From an uncultured Bacteroidota bacterium (GTDB lineage Bacteria > Bacteroidota > Bacteroidia > Flavobacteriales > Flavobacteriaceae), in the NCBI GenBank assembly GCA_902511755.1, contig CABXGL010000012.1, positions 1-40,955 of the forward strand: DNA of 40,955 nucleotides. The letters run 5' to 3'. The first letter of the stretch is position 1. Each line of letters opens with the position of its first letter. The notes beneath the pieces are model-generated. The model made no database searches and had not been told where the DNA came from. It saw only the letters and a list, made by a program, of their open reading frames with translations. Positions 1-9,241 of this stretch are shown piece after piece. A program made the translations under genes and the position numbers.

Positions 1-729
1 AGAATTTATGAAGTAAACATGATAGCTTGTTCAACTTATTTGAATAATTTAAATGCTATTATTGCTAAAGAATCTACATGTGAAAATTTAATTCCTTTAT
101 ATAGAAAGAATTTTGATAAATTTAAATCAGATGCAGTTTGGTTAAATAGAGCTGCAAGTAGAATGGACAGTAAAGACTGTTCGGATGATCCATTATTTGT
201 TGAATTAGTAGAGGCTTTACACGAATTAAACCCCTCAGCTAATTCTGCTTATTATTTAGGCTTATTAAATGATAAAAAGGGTGATTCTAAAACTGCAATT
301 CAATATTATAATGAGTCTATTGCATTAGAAACGGATAATCTTAAAAAAGCTAAGACATTATATAAAATTGCTTTAAAGTTTAAAAAATCAGGACAATTAA
401 GTAAATCTAGAAGCTATGCATATAAAGCACTTAAGTTTCAGCCTTCTTCAGGAAGATCATATTTATTAATTGCTAATCTATATGCTGCAAGTGCTAATAA
501 GTGTGGTAATACACAATTTGAAAAAAGAGCAATATATTGGTTAGCTGCTAAAGAAGCTAGAAAGGCGGCGTCTGTAGATGCATCTGTTAGAAGAACTGCA
601 AATAAAACAGCCGCAAGCTATGAAGGTAGAGCTCCATCAAAAACAGATATTTTTACTGAAGGAAGATCTGGTGAAACTATTTCTGTAAAATGTTGGATCG
701 GTAAAAGTATTACAGTTCCTTCCATTTAA
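1..729 (+). CDS. TPR-repeat protein, 5' end outside window
   Basis: The reading frame is open from base 1, and the first ATG at 19 is only an internal Met, so the gene begins upstream of the window. What is visible is helical. Tetratricopeptide-like repeats cover roughly residues 65-165 counted from that Met, for example a unit with NSAYYLGLLNDKKGDSKTAI followed by a KAKTLYKIALKFKKSGQ unit. The product is probably a periplasmic or membrane-associated scaffold. It ends 3 bp before lptC and is probably co-transcribed with it. A TPR protein just upstream of lptC is, from memory, common in flavobacteria. The exact function is unknown. Confidence 0.75.
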   Translation, partial: RIYEVNMIACSTYLNNLNAIIAKESTCENLIPLYRKNFDKFKSDAVWLNRAASRMDSKDCSDDPLFVELVEALHELNPSANSAYYLGLLNDKKGDSKTAIQYYNESIALETDNLKKAKTLYKIALKFKKSGQLSKSRSYAYKALKFQPSSGRSYLLIANLYAASANKCGNTQFEKRAIYWLAAKEARKAASVDASVRRTANKTAASYEGRAPSKTDIFTEGRSGETISVKCWIGKSITVPSI

Positions 730-732
730 ATA

Positions 733-1290
733 ATGAATTGGTCTAAATTTTTCATTTTAACTTTTTTTTGTTTTTTTTCTTGTGAAGACAATTTTCAAGA
801 AATAAAAAAAATTAATAATTATGATAATATTCCCATAGGAATTGCTGAAAATATAAAGCTAATCTATACTGATTCAGCTAAGGTTAAGGCAGTATTAATA
901 TCTCCTACAAATAAAGATTTTACAAATCAAGAATTTCCATATTCTGAATTTCCAAATGGAATAGAAATTACTTTTTTTGATAAAAATAAAAATCCAACTG
1001 TAGTAACATCAAATTATGCCATTACTTACAACAAAACTAATATTGTTGATTTGGTAGGGGATGTTGTTATCAATATTCATGATGGGTCTGAGTTAAAAAC
1101 TTCTCAACTTTATTGGGATCCTGAACAAGAATGGCTTTTTACTGAAGAAAAATTTAGTTTTAAAAATATAGATTATGATATTATTGCTAAAAGATTAGAT
1201 GCAAATAGATCATTTACTATATTTAATACTGGCGAATTAGATGGTAAGGTTATGTTTGAGGAAAATGAAATTTTAGTTAATGAAAATTAG
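733..1290 (+). CDS. lptC: LPS export ABC transporter periplasmic protein LptC
   Basis: 185 residues, LptC family. LptC is the bitopic/periplasmic part of the Lpt bridge that moves lipopolysaccharide from the inner-membrane ABC transporter (LptBFG) toward the outer membrane. The N-terminus is a short hydrophobic segment ending in FFSC at about residue 17, so this copy looks like a lipoprotein, as is usual in Bacteroidota. The rest is the beta-rich LptC fold: a TDSAKVKAVLISP strand pair, the FPYSEFPNGIEITFFD segment, and a LVGDVVINIHDGSELKTSQL turn. The gene starts 3 bp after the TPR gene and its end overlaps the next start by 11 bp, indicating an operon. Confidence 0.85.
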   Translation: MNWSKFFILTFFCFFSCEDNFQEIKKINNYDNIPIGIAENIKLIYTDSAKVKAVLISPTNKDFTNQEFPYSEFPNGIEITFFDKNKNPTVVTSNYAITYNKTNIVDLVGDVVINIHDGSELKTSQLYWDPEQEWLFTEEKFSFKNIDYDIIAKRLDANRSFTIFNTGELDGKVMFEENEILVNEN

Positions 1291-1468
1291 AAAAATTTCC
1301 GAAATAGTTTATTTATTAATTTTTTTTATTGCTTCAATAGATTATTTTTTTGGATCAAATGATCAGTCTAACAGGAAAAATATTTTACTAATTTTTGCTT
1401 TGGTATCTTTATTTATGTTTTTTTTTAGAAGATTCTATAGAAAAAAATTTGAAAAAAGAAATAAATAA
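1280..1468 (+). CDS. small two-TM membrane protein, unknown function
   Basis: 62 residues with two hydrophobic stretches (about residues 9-24 and 34-49), separated by a short polar loop (FGSNDQSNRKN) and followed by a strongly basic tail (RRFYRKKFEKRNK). It overlaps the end of lptC by 11 bp and ends 5 bp before the CNNM/CBS gene, so it is translated within the same operon. Small membrane proteins at this position are familiar in flavobacteria but have no assigned role. The basic C-terminus suggests an inside-facing tail. No enzymatic motif is seen. Confidence 0.65.
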   Translation: MKIRKISEIVYLLIFFIASIDYFFGSNDQSNRKNILLIFALVSLFMFFFRRFYRKKFEKRNK

Positions 1469-1473
1469 ATTTA

Positions 1474-2743
1474 ATGGATTTACAAATAGCCGTTATTTTA
1501 ATTTCAATTATTTTTTCAGCTTTCTTTTCTGGAATGGAGATAGCGTATGTTTCTTCAAATAAAATTTATTTAGAAATCGAAAAAAAACAAAAAGGATTTT
1601 TTTCTAAAATTTTAAAAAAAATAACTTATTCTCCATCTAAATTTATAGCGACTATGCTACTAGGCAATAATATTGCATTAGTTGTATATGGCCTTTTTTC
1701 AGGAAAATTAATCTTAGATATGCTTTTCCCAGAAATAGACAGTTCAAAGTCTTTGGATTTTATATATATATTTTACCAAACAATAATTTCAACTTTTATT
1801 ATTTATAATTACAGCTGAGTTTTTACCGAAAGTTCTATTTCAGATTTATGCAAATAGATTTCTTAAATATCTGTCTTTTCCCTCTTATGTCTTTTATATT
1901 TTACTTAGCCCTATCACATATGTATTAAATTATATATCAAATAGTGTTTTAAGTAAATATTTTAAAACTAAAAAAGATGAAATACGAATAGTTTTTAGCA
2001 AAGATGAACTTGGAGATTATATTAATGAAGAATTGGCAAATGATTCTAAAATAAAAAATATGGATTCAGAAATTCAAATTTTTCAAAATGCTTTGGAATT
2101 TTCTACTGTAAGGGCTAGAGAAGTTATGGTTCCTAGAGCTGAAATTATTTCTGTAGATAGATATAGTGTTTCATCTGATATAAAAAACAAATTTATTGAG
2201 CAAGGATTATCCAAAATTTTAATTCACAGAGAAAACATTGATCATATTGTTGGCTATATTAGTTTACAGGATATGTTTAACCAGCCAAAAAATATTAAAT
2301 CATTTATTCATTCTGTAGAATTTATCCCTGAATCAATGTTAATTAATGATGTTTTAAACCTTTTAACAAGAAAACATAGTAATATTGCTGTTGTTATAGA
2401 TGAATATGGTGGTACTTCAGGGATTATTACTATTGAGGATATAATTGAAGAATTATTTGGAGAAATAGAGGATGAGCATGATTTAAGTAATTTTTTAGAT
2501 AAGAAAATTAATTCCAATACATTCCTTTTATCAGCTAGATTAGAAGTAGATTATCTAAATGACAAGTATAAATTAAATATTCCTGAGAGTGATCAATATG
2601 AAACTTTAGGTGGTTTTATTGTTCATAATACACAAGATATTCCTGGAAATGGAGACGTAATTAAGATTTCTTCGTTTGAATTTATAGTTAGAGATGTATC
2701 TGAGACTAAAATTGAAACATTAGAGTTAAAAGTCTTAAATTAA
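1474..2743 (+). CDS. CNNM/CBS/CorC-HlyC transporter-like protein, frameshifted
   Basis: Hemolysin/CorC-family membrane protein of the type implicated in divalent cation (Mg/Co) handling. The first part (1474-1818) encodes the start of the CNNM (DUF21) membrane domain and hits TGA at 1816. From about 1787 the adjacent frame is open and reads straight on (TAEFLPKVLFQIYANRF) through the rest of the domain, then a CBS pair (VREVMVPRAE-like motif, VGYISLQDMF, VVIDEYGGTSGIITIEDIIEELFG) and a CorC_HlyC C-terminal domain to 2743. Removing one base between 1787 and 1818 restores a protein of about 422 residues, the normal family length. Both halves look well conserved, so an assembly/sequencing indel or a very recent mutation is likelier than an old pseudogene. 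Without correction, the 3' part would appear as a separate ORF from about 2033. Confidence 0.8.
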
Positions 2744-2810
2744 ATTAAATACAGGTCTTTTTTTTTAATTGATAAGGATATTGTATTTTCGTTTGCTACA
2801 AAAAAAAAAT

Positions 2811-4919
2811 ATGGCGATTTTAGGAAGTCTTAGAAAAAATTCTGTTGTTTTGATTACTGTAATTGGAATGGCATTATTTGCTTTTGTAATTTCTGGAGTT
2901 TTTGATGGAAAGGGTTATGTTGCTCAAGATCCAATTGGTATAGTGAATGATCAAGATTTATCAATTGAAGAATTTAGGGATCAAGTAGATTTTTTAGAAA
3001 GATCTTACAATTTATCTGGGATGAATGCCGTTAATAGTGTTTGGGATCAAACAGTTAGAAATTTAATCCTAAAAAATCAGTTTAAATTAAGTGGAGTTGA
3101 TTCAGGGAAAGACCATCTTTATTATATTATATCACAAAATCCAAGTTTTAATTCTGATCCTCAGTTTTTGAATGATGCAAAAATTTTTGAAATAGAAAAG
3201 TTTATTGATCTGATTGTTGAATTTAAAACAACTAATCCAGATGCTTATGAACAGTGGAAAAAACAAGAATCTATTTTTCAAAGTCAATCAAATGAAAAAA
3301 TTTATTTTGATTTGATATCATCTGGTATTAACTTTTCTTATAAAGATGGAGAATTTGAGTATTTATTACAAAATGATAGAGTTGATATAGAATATGTTCA
3401 AATTCCTTATAGTTCTATTCCTGATAGTTTGGTAAAACTTAAAAATTCTGATGTTGAAAAATATATTAAATCAAATGATTCTGATTTTAAAATTGATGCT
3501 TCTAGAAGTATAGAGTATGTTTTATTCGACGAAAAACCTTCTAATGAAGATGAAAATGAAACTAGAAAAATTTTACAAAATTTTCTAGTTGAAAATAAAG
3601 AATATAATGATGTTTCAAAACAAGAAGAAACTATTCCAAGTTTGTTAACTGCTAAAAATTTAACTGAATTTATTAATCAGAACTCTGAAATAAAATTTGA
3701 TTCTATATATGTTCCTAAAGGTTCTTTACCAACTAATGATGCTAATCTTTTATTTAACTTAAATATAGGTCAAACTTATGGTCCATACTTAGATGATGAA
3801 TATTTTAAAATATCGAGAATGCTTGACAAGAAAAAAGGAGGAAATGTTAGAGCAAGTCATATTTTAATTTCATTTAAAGGATCTCAAAATGCCTCACCTG
3901 AGATTACTAGATCTAAATCTGATGCTAAAAAAGAAGCAAATAGAATTCTAAAGTTAGTGAGAAAGAATCCCGATTCTTTTTCCGAATTAGCATTTGAATT
4001 TTCCGATGGCCCTTCAAAATCAAGTGGTGGAGATTTAGGCTTTTTTCAAGAAGACGCTATGGTTAAACCTTTTAATGACTTTGTTTTTTCAAAAAAAGAA
4101 GGAACTATTGGAGTTGTTGAGACAGATTTTGGTTTTCATGTAATAAATGTAGTAGCTAAGGAAGACTTGGTACTTTTAGCCTCCATTGCTATAAAAAATA
4201 TTCCATCAGAAAAGACCAGCGATAAAACTTTTAATTTGGCTACTAAATTTGAAATTAATCTTTCAAAAAATAAAAATCTAAATGAATTGGCTAAAGAAAA
4301 TAATTATGAGATTAGACCAGTTAGTAATATTAAAATTTTAGATGAAAATTTGCCTGGCTTAAGTAATCAAAGAAGATTGGTTCAATGGTTATTTTCTGAA
4401 GAAGTTGAATTAAATTCTTATAAAAGATTTGATCTTTCTAAGGGAGGTTATTTAATAGCTCAAGTAACCGGGTTAAAAGAAGAAGGTCTTTCGTCTGTAG
4501 AAGACGCATCTTTTACAGCAGTTCCTAAGGTAAGAAACAAAAAGAAAGCAGAATTAATTATTAAACAAAATAAAAAAAATAAGTCTTTAGAGGATTTAGC
4601 GAACAATAATAATACTGAAATTAAAAAAGCTTTAGCATTAAATCAAAAAAATGCTACAATTAGTGGTGCAGGTAGAGAACCTTTATTAGTTGGTTATGCA
4701 TTTGGTTTAAAGGTTGACCAGATTTCAGATTTTATTATTGGTGAAAATGGTGTTTATAAAATTAAAGTCACAAAAAAAGATAAATCAAGTGGTTTAGATG
4801 CTTACTCTTCATATCAGAATCAGTTGTTGCTTTCATCCAGACCAAGTGTTAATAGCATTCTATATCAAACTGTAAAAGAATCAGCTGAAATTATTGATAA
4901 TAGATCTACATATTACTAA
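2811..4919 (+). CDS. ppiD: PpiD-like peptidylprolyl isomerase / periplasmic chaperone
   Basis: 702 residues from the ATG at 2811. An upstream in-frame start at 2769 would add 14 residues before the typical MAILGSLRKNSVVL start and is not preferred. One N-terminal transmembrane helix (residues 11-31) anchors it in the inner membrane with the body in the periplasm. A SurA-N/PpiD-N type chaperone region follows. A parvulin (PpiC) rotamase domain lies at about residues 345-447, with RASHILI, SGGDLGFF and FGFHVI signatures. The C-terminal third is another chaperone-like module. The role is folding of exported outer-membrane proteins. It is the last gene of the envelope operon, 67 bp after the CNNM gene. 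Confidence 0.85.
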   Translation: MAILGSLRKNSVVLITVIGMALFAFVISGVFDGKGYVAQDPIGIVNDQDLSIEEFRDQVDFLERSYNLSGMNAVNSVWDQTVRNLILKNQFKLSGVDSGKDHLYYIISQNPSFNSDPQFLNDAKIFEIEKFIDLIVEFKTTNPDAYEQWKKQESIFQSQSNEKIYFDLISSGINFSYKDGEFEYLLQNDRVDIEYVQIPYSSIPDSLVKLKNSDVEKYIKSNDSDFKIDASRSIEYVLFDEKPSNEDENETRKILQNFLVENKEYNDVSKQEETIPSLLTAKNLTEFINQNSEIKFDSIYVPKGSLPTNDANLLFNLNIGQTYGPYLDDEYFKISRMLDKKKGGNVRASHILISFKGSQNASPEITRSKSDAKKEANRILKLVRKNPDSFSELAFEFSDGPSKSSGGDLGFFQEDAMVKPFNDFVFSKKEGTIGVVETDFGFHVINVVAKEDLVLLASIAIKNIPSEKTSDKTFNLATKFEINLSKNKNLNELAKENNYEIRPVSNIKILDENLPGLSNQRRLVQWLFSEEVELNSYKRFDLSKGGYLIAQVTGLKEEGLSSVEDASFTAVPKVRNKKKAELIIKQNKKNKSLEDLANNNNTEIKKALALNQKNATISGAGREPLLVGYAFGLKVDQISDFIIGENGVYKIKVTKKDKSSGLDAYSSYQNQLLLSSRPSVNSILYQTVKESAEIIDNRSTYY

Positions 4920-4925
4920 AAACAT

Positions 4926-5417
4926 CTAAATAAGATTTCCAAAGGATAATGCTTTTTGAATATATATTATCAAAAAAATAAATGATACTGTAAATTTCAT
5001 TGCCATTCCTGCTAAAAATCCAATTAATGTTCCTACTGATGCTTTAATAGCTTTTTTATAACCCAAATTATTCATTAATTCACCTGATAAAGCTCCTATA
5101 AATGGACCGGTTAATACTCCAATAGGTCCCAAAAAAAAGCCAATTAATAAACCAATGGTAGCACCAATAAGTCCTTTTTTAGTTCCACCTAATTTTTTTA
5201 ATCCAATCATAGGAATTATTAGGTCTAATATGAAAACGGTTATGGCAATTAAAAAACTACCAATAAGAAAATAAATTTCAAAAGGAACAAATGATGTGAA
5301 ATGTAAAAGCAATAAACCAATCCAGCTAGTTATTGGGCCAGGAATAAAAGGAATAAAACTTCCAACTAGACCTATTATGCAAAATAGTAACCCAATTATT
5401 AAAAATAATATGTCCAT
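4926..5417 (-). CDS. DUF456 family membrane protein
   Basis: 163 residues, nearly all hydrophobic and glycine-rich, with about four to five transmembrane helices. It carries the GSFIPFIPGPITSWIGLLLL and KKLGGTKKGLIGATIGLLIG segments characteristic of the DUF456 family. The glycine-zipper-like GATIGLLIGFFLGPIG and GTLIGFLAGMAMK stretches suggest tightly packed helices. It converges on the PpiD-like gene with only 6 bp between stop codons and is divergent from the lipoprotein gene at 5473. Function unknown. Confidence 0.75.
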   Translation of the reverse strand: MDILFLIIGLLFCIIGLVGSFIPFIPGPITSWIGLLLLHFTSFVPFEIYFLIGSFLIAITVFILDLIIPMIGLKKLGGTKKGLIGATIGLLIGFFLGPIGVLTGPFIGALSGELMNNLGYKKAIKASVGTLIGFLAGMAMKFTVSFIFLIIYIQKALSFGNLI

Positions 5418-5472
5418 GAATTAGATAAAATTGTAATATATAGATATGAATTTTTTGTAATTTACATATGTG

Positions 5473-5940
5473 ATGAAAATAATAAATTTTTTTCTTATAA
5501 TTTTTTTAATGTTGGGATGTAATAATAATTATAATCAAAAGCAAATTGTAGTTCCAAGTAGTATAACTGTATGGAACAAAAATGATGAATTTCCATCAAT
5601 TATTTCATGTGAGCAAATTGAGTCTGAATCGGAAAGGAATATTTGTTTTCAGCAAAAATTGACTAAATCTATTTTTGATAATATTGATTTTAGTCAAATT
5701 GAAGTTAATAATAGTTTAAATGATACTTTAAGAATTTCTATTTTAATTGATAAAGATGGAAAAATTTCTCTCTATGATAGTCAGATTAATTTGAAAGTTA
5801 AAAAGCAAATTCCATTAATTGATAGTATATTGTATAATGCCATTAACAATTTGCCACAAGTATTACCTGCAATTAAAACAAATATTGGAGTTGAGGTTAA
5901 CTCAAGATTTGAATTACCTTTAATAATTAAAACAAATTAA
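5473..5940 (+). CDS. hypothetical lipoprotein
   Basis: 155 residues from the ATG at 5473. A GTG immediately before it is possible but less likely. The N-terminus MKIINFFLIIFLMLGC is a lipoprotein signal with the modified Cys at residue 16. The mature part has a pair of cysteines in SCEQIESESERNICFQQKL and a SILIDKDGKISLYD segment reminiscent of TonB C-terminal/energy-transducer-like folds in Bacteroidota, but I do not recognise a family with confidence. It lies 10 bp upstream of ruvC on the same strand and is probably co-transcribed. Confidence 0.65.
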   Translation: MKIINFFLIIFLMLGCNNNYNQKQIVVPSSITVWNKNDEFPSIISCEQIESESERNICFQQKLTKSIFDNIDFSQIEVNNSLNDTLRISILIDKDGKISLYDSQINLKVKKQIPLIDSILYNAINNLPQVLPAIKTNIGVEVNSRFELPLIIKTN

Positions 5941-5950
5941 TTTAAAGTTC

Positions 5951-6508
5951 TTGGAAACAAAAAAGGAAAACATAATATTAGGAATTGATCCAGGAACAAC
6001 AATTATGGGTTTTGGATTGATTAAAGTTTATGATAAAAAAATGAAATTTATGCAATTAAATGAATTGAAATTAAAAAAATATGATGATCATTACTTGCGT
6101 CTTAAACATATTTTTGAAAGGACAATTGAATTGATAGATGAGTATAAACCAGATGAGATTGCAATAGAAGCTCCCTTCTTTGGAAAAAATGTACAGTCTA
6201 TGTTGAAATTAGGAAGAGCTCAGGGAGTAGCTATGGCAGCAGGTCTTTCAAGAGAAATTGCAATAACAGAATATTCTCCAAAAAAAATAAAAATGGCAAT
6301 AACTGGAAATGGAAATGCTTCTAAAGAGCAGGTTGCTAAGATGCTGCAGAGCTTGTTATCTATTAAAGAGTTGCCAAAAAATCTTGATTCAACAGATGGA
6401 CTTGCAGCAGCAGTATGCCATTTTTATAATTCTAATAAAATTAATTATGGATCTAAGTATACCGGATGGGAATCTTTTATAAAAAAAAATCCAAGTAGAC
6501 TTAAATAA
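5951..6508 (+). CDS. ruvC: Holliday junction resolvase RuvC
   Basis: 185 residues. RuvC is the endonuclease that resolves Holliday junctions with RuvAB. The acidic catalytic residues are in place: Asp13 in GIDPGT, Glu73 in AIEAPFFGKN, and Asp146/Asp149 in LDSTDGLAAAVCH. The start is a TTG at 5951. No ATG lies between it and the catalytic Asp, and the first internal Met (in IMGFG) comes after the catalytic residue, so a non-ATG start is required. hemW follows 6 bp downstream. Confidence 0.93.
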   Translation: METKKENIILGIDPGTTIMGFGLIKVYDKKMKFMQLNELKLKKYDDHYLRLKHIFERTIELIDEYKPDEIAIEAPFFGKNVQSMLKLGRAQGVAMAAGLSREIAITEYSPKKIKMAITGNGNASKEQVAKMLQSLLSIKELPKNLDSTDGLAAAVCHFYNSNKINYGSKYTGWESFIKKNPSRLK

Positions 6509-6514
6509 TTTATA

Positions 6515-7648
6515 TTGGCAGGAATATATATTCATATACCTTTTTGCAAACAAGCTTGTCATTATTGCAATTTTCATTTTTCAACCTCATTAAAAAATAA
6601 AAATGATATAATTGAAGCTATGCTAAAAGAAATCTATATTCGATCAAAAGTATATAATGGTATAGTTGAAACTATTTATTTTGGAGGAGGAACACCATCT
6701 CTATTGGACATAGATGAGATATCGAAATTAATTGAAACGGTTTTCAAAAATTTTAAAACTTCTTCATGTCTAGAAATAACATTAGAAGCAAATCCAGATG
6801 ATTTATCAGAGTTAAAGTTAAAGGAATTATCTACAACGAAAATAAATAGATTAAGTATTGGGGTTCAATCCTTTGTAGATAATGATTTAAAAATGATGAA
6901 TCGTGCTCACAAATCCAATGATTCTAAAAAATGTATTGAAACAGCAAAAAATTATTATGATAACATATCAATTGATTTAATTTATGGAATACCAAATGCT
7001 GATTTAAAAAATTGGGAATACAATTTAGACTTAGCTATTGAATATAATACTAATCATATTTCTGCTTATGCATTAACTGTTGAGCCTAACACTGTTCTTG
7101 AAAAACATGTTCAAAAAGGAAGTGTTAAACTTTTAAATGAAGAAATAGTCTTCGATCAATATAAATTAATGTTTAATAAATTAACAAGTTGTAATTATAT
7201 TAATTATGAATTGTCAAGTTTTGCAAAAGAAGGGTATTTCTCTAATAATAATAGTGGATATTGGCTTAGAAAAAATTATTTAGGAATTGGCCCCTCAGCT
7301 CATAGCTATGATGGTGTTTCAAGAACTTGGAATATTTCAAATAATAATTTATATGTTAAAGCACTTAATAGTAATAAAATTTTTTTTGAGAGTGAAAAAT
7401 TAACAAAAACAGATAAGTACAATGAATATATAATGACTGGATTAAGAACTATATGGGGAGTATCTAAAGATTATTTAAAAGATAATTTTGGATATAAATT
7501 TGAAAAACATTTTACTGAAAAATCAGAAAAATATTTTGATTCTAACCACTTAATTCAAAAAAATAATGTTGTAACTACGACAATTAATGGAAAATTTTTA
7601 TCAGATCGAATTGCTTCAGATTTATTTATAATTAATTCTAAGAGTTAG
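6515..7648 (+). CDS. hemW: radical SAM heme chaperone HemW
   Basis: 377 residues, HemN-like radical SAM family, HemW subgroup (heme trafficking/chaperone, often mis-called coproporphyrinogen oxidase). The Fe-S cluster motif CxxxCxxC is at Cys11, Cys15 and Cys18, preceded by GIYIHIPF. Then come YFGGGTPSLL (SAM binding), ITLEANPDD, RLSIGVQSF and the C-terminal HemN domain with GIGPSAHSY. The start is TTG at 6515, because the first downstream ATG lies after the cluster motif. It overlaps the convergent dipeptidase gene by 11 bp at the 3' ends. A one-residue spacing difference separates HemW from true HemN, so the call rests mostly on length and context. Confidence 0.88.
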   Translation: MAGIYIHIPFCKQACHYCNFHFSTSLKNKNDIIEAMLKEIYIRSKVYNGIVETIYFGGGTPSLLDIDEISKLIETVFKNFKTSSCLEITLEANPDDLSELKLKELSTTKINRLSIGVQSFVDNDLKMMNRAHKSNDSKKCIETAKNYYDNISIDLIYGIPNADLKNWEYNLDLAIEYNTNHISAYALTVEPNTVLEKHVQKGSVKLLNEEIVFDQYKLMFNKLTSCNYINYELSSFAKEGYFSNNNSGYWLRKNYLGIGPSAHSYDGVSRTWNISNNNLYVKALNSNKIFFESEKLTKTDKYNEYIMTGLRTIWGVSKDYLKDNFGYKFEKHFTEKSEKYFDSNHLIQKNNVVTTTINGKFLSDRIASDLFIINSKS

Positions 7649-9035
7649 TTTTAAACAATTTTGAAAATTGATAATAAAATTTAGATATTGTTTCTATTCC
7701 TAAAAGAAAATTTGAAACACCGTAATGTTCATTTGGAGAATGAATTGCATCACTATCTAATCCAAATCCCATTAAAATAGTTTTGCTTTTAAGTTCCTTT
7801 TCAAAAAGTGCTATTATTGGAATACTTCCACCATCTTTAGTTGCAAATGGTTTTAATTTAAAAACATCCTCATATGCATTACTTGCAGCCTGAAACCCAA
7901 TAGTGTCTGTAGGAGCAACATAAGGCTCTCCTCCATGATGCTCTCTTACTTTTACAGTAACTCCTTTAGGAGTTATATTTTTTATGTGTTTAGTAAAAAG
8001 AGAACTTATTTCTTTCCAGTTTTGATTTGGAACTAATCTCATAGAAATTTTGGCAAATGCTTTACTTGGTAATACTGTTTTTGAGCCTTCATCTATATAT
8101 CCACCCCAAACCCCATTAACATCTAAAGCTGGTCTTATAGATTGTCTTTCAATAGTCGAATAACCTAATTCACCATATTCAGAATTAATTCCTATTGAAT
8201 CTTTAAATTCCTCTAGATTAAAAGGAATTAAAGATGTTTCTTTTCTTTCATCTTCTGTAACTTCAAGCACTTTATCATAAAAACCTGGAATAGTAATTCT
8301 GTTGTTAGAATCATGGAGAGAAGCTATCATCTTTGATAGCATGTTTATTGGATTTGCCACAGTTCCACCATAATGCCCAGAATGTAAGTCTCTATTCGGT
8401 CCAGTTATTTCTAATTCCATATAAGAAAGGCCCCTTAGGCCTGTAGTAATTGATGGAATATTTTTACTAATCATCCCAGTATCAGAAACTAAAATAATAT
8501 CATTAGAAAGTTTTTCTTTGTTGTTTTTTACAAATATTTCAAGATTGTCACTACCTACTTCCTCTTCACCCTCAATCATAAATTTTACATTACAAGGAAT
8601 ACCATCATGTTTGAGCATAACTTCTAAAGCCTTTACATGCATGAACATTTGCCCTTTATCATCACATGATCCTCTAGCAAAAATAGCCCCCTCAGGATGA
8701 ATTTTTGTTTTTTTAATATAAGGTTCGAAGGGATCTTTATTCCATAGTTCTATTGGGTCAACGGGCTGAACATCATAATGTCCATATACGAGTACTGTTG
8801 GGAGGTTAGAATCTATTATTTTTTCTCCATACACAATGGGATGCCCCTTTGTCTCACAAATTTCACAATTATTTAAACCTAGTTTCAAAAGATGTTCCTT
8901 AATTAGGTTCGCAGCTGATCTAATATCAGATTTGTTTTCTGAAACAGCACTTATAGAAGGAATCTTTAATAGTTCAAAAAGTTCATCTAAAAAACGATCT
9001 TTATTTTTTTCAATATAATTCTTAAATTTTTCCAA
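7638..9035 (-). CDS. M20-family dipeptidase
   Basis: 465 residues, peptidase M20 (PepV/CNDP-like dipeptidases), a cytosolic di-zinc hydrolase. Metal and catalytic motifs are visible: GHYDVQP with His86 and Asp88, RGSCDDKGQ at 121-129 with a metal-binding Asp, and the catalytic Glu pair in EGEEEVGS (about 158-159). A dimerisation lid follows with HSGHYGG, and the C-terminal metal ligand is in AIHSPNEHYG. The start is a TTG at 9033-9035 and the N-terminus (KNYIEKNKDRFLDELFELLKIPSIS) fits the family. The 3' end overlaps hemW. Confidence 0.87.
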   Translation of the reverse strand: MEKFKNYIEKNKDRFLDELFELLKIPSISAVSENKSDIRSAANLIKEHLLKLGLNNCEICETKGHPIVYGEKIIDSNLPTVLVYGHYDVQPVDPIELWNKDPFEPYIKKTKIHPEGAIFARGSCDDKGQMFMHVKALEVMLKHDGIPCNVKFMIEGEEEVGSDNLEIFVKNNKEKLSNDIILVSDTGMISKNIPSITTGLRGLSYMELEITGPNRDLHSGHYGGTVANPINMLSKMIASLHDSNNRITIPGFYDKVLEVTEDERKETSLIPFNLEEFKDSIGINSEYGELGYSTIERQSIRPALDVNGVWGGYIDEGSKTVLPSKAFAKISMRLVPNQNWKEISSLFTKHIKNITPKGVTVKVREHHGGEPYVAPTDTIGFQAASNAYEDVFKLKPFATKDGGSIPIIALFEKELKSKTILMGFGLDSDAIHSPNEHYGVSNFLLGIETISKFYYQFSKLFKTNS

Positions 9036-9114
9036 AATAATATTTTGTGTAAATGTAATTAAATATGCTTTTTTAACATAGAGAAATGCTTAAGGATATT
9101 ATAATAATCTTGCT

Positions 9115-9122
9115 TATATTTG
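9115..9122 (+). promoter_or_regulatory. -7 promoter box of tRNA-Leu
   Basis: TATATTTG, an exact match to the Bacteroidota -7 consensus TAnnTTTG, ends 10 bp before the mature tRNA 5' end. No convincing -33 TTG is seen. Confidence 0.55.
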
Positions 9123-9132
9123 ATTCCCTTTT

Positions 9133-9214
9133 GCGGGTGTGGTGAAATTGGTAGACACGCTAGACTTAGGATCTAGTGCTTTACGGCTTGGGGGTTCGAG
9201 TCCCTTCACCCGCA
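9133..9214 (+). tRNA. tRNA-Leu (anticodon UAG)
   Basis: An 82-nt class II tRNA. The acceptor stem GCGGGTG/CACCCGC closes exactly. The D arm contains AAATTGGTAGACACGC. The anticodon stem CTAGA/TCTAG holds the loop CTTAGGA with anticodon TAG. A long variable arm (GCTTTACGGCTT) and a T arm with GGTTCGAGTCC follow. The discriminator base is A. CCA is not encoded and must be added after transcription. The long variable arm and the anticodon both identify leucine (CUN codons). Confidence 0.95.
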
Positions 9215-9216
9215 CT

Positions 9217-9241
9217 AAAACCCACTTTATGTGGGTTTTTT
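9217..9241. terminator. bidirectional intrinsic terminator
   Basis: A perfect 9-bp stem AAAACCCAC (9217-9225) / GTGGGTTTT (9231-9239) with loop TTTAT. It sits 3 nt after the tRNA. The A-tract/T-tract symmetry means it can terminate the tRNA on the plus strand and the 9240-9959 gene on the minus strand, whose stop codon abuts the hairpin. Confidence 0.85.

Noticed and set aside
1787-1818. Programmed ribosomal frameshifting in the CNNM/CBS gene
   Set aside because: No slippery heptamer with a downstream structure is evident, and this family is not known to be recoded. A one-base indel is simpler.
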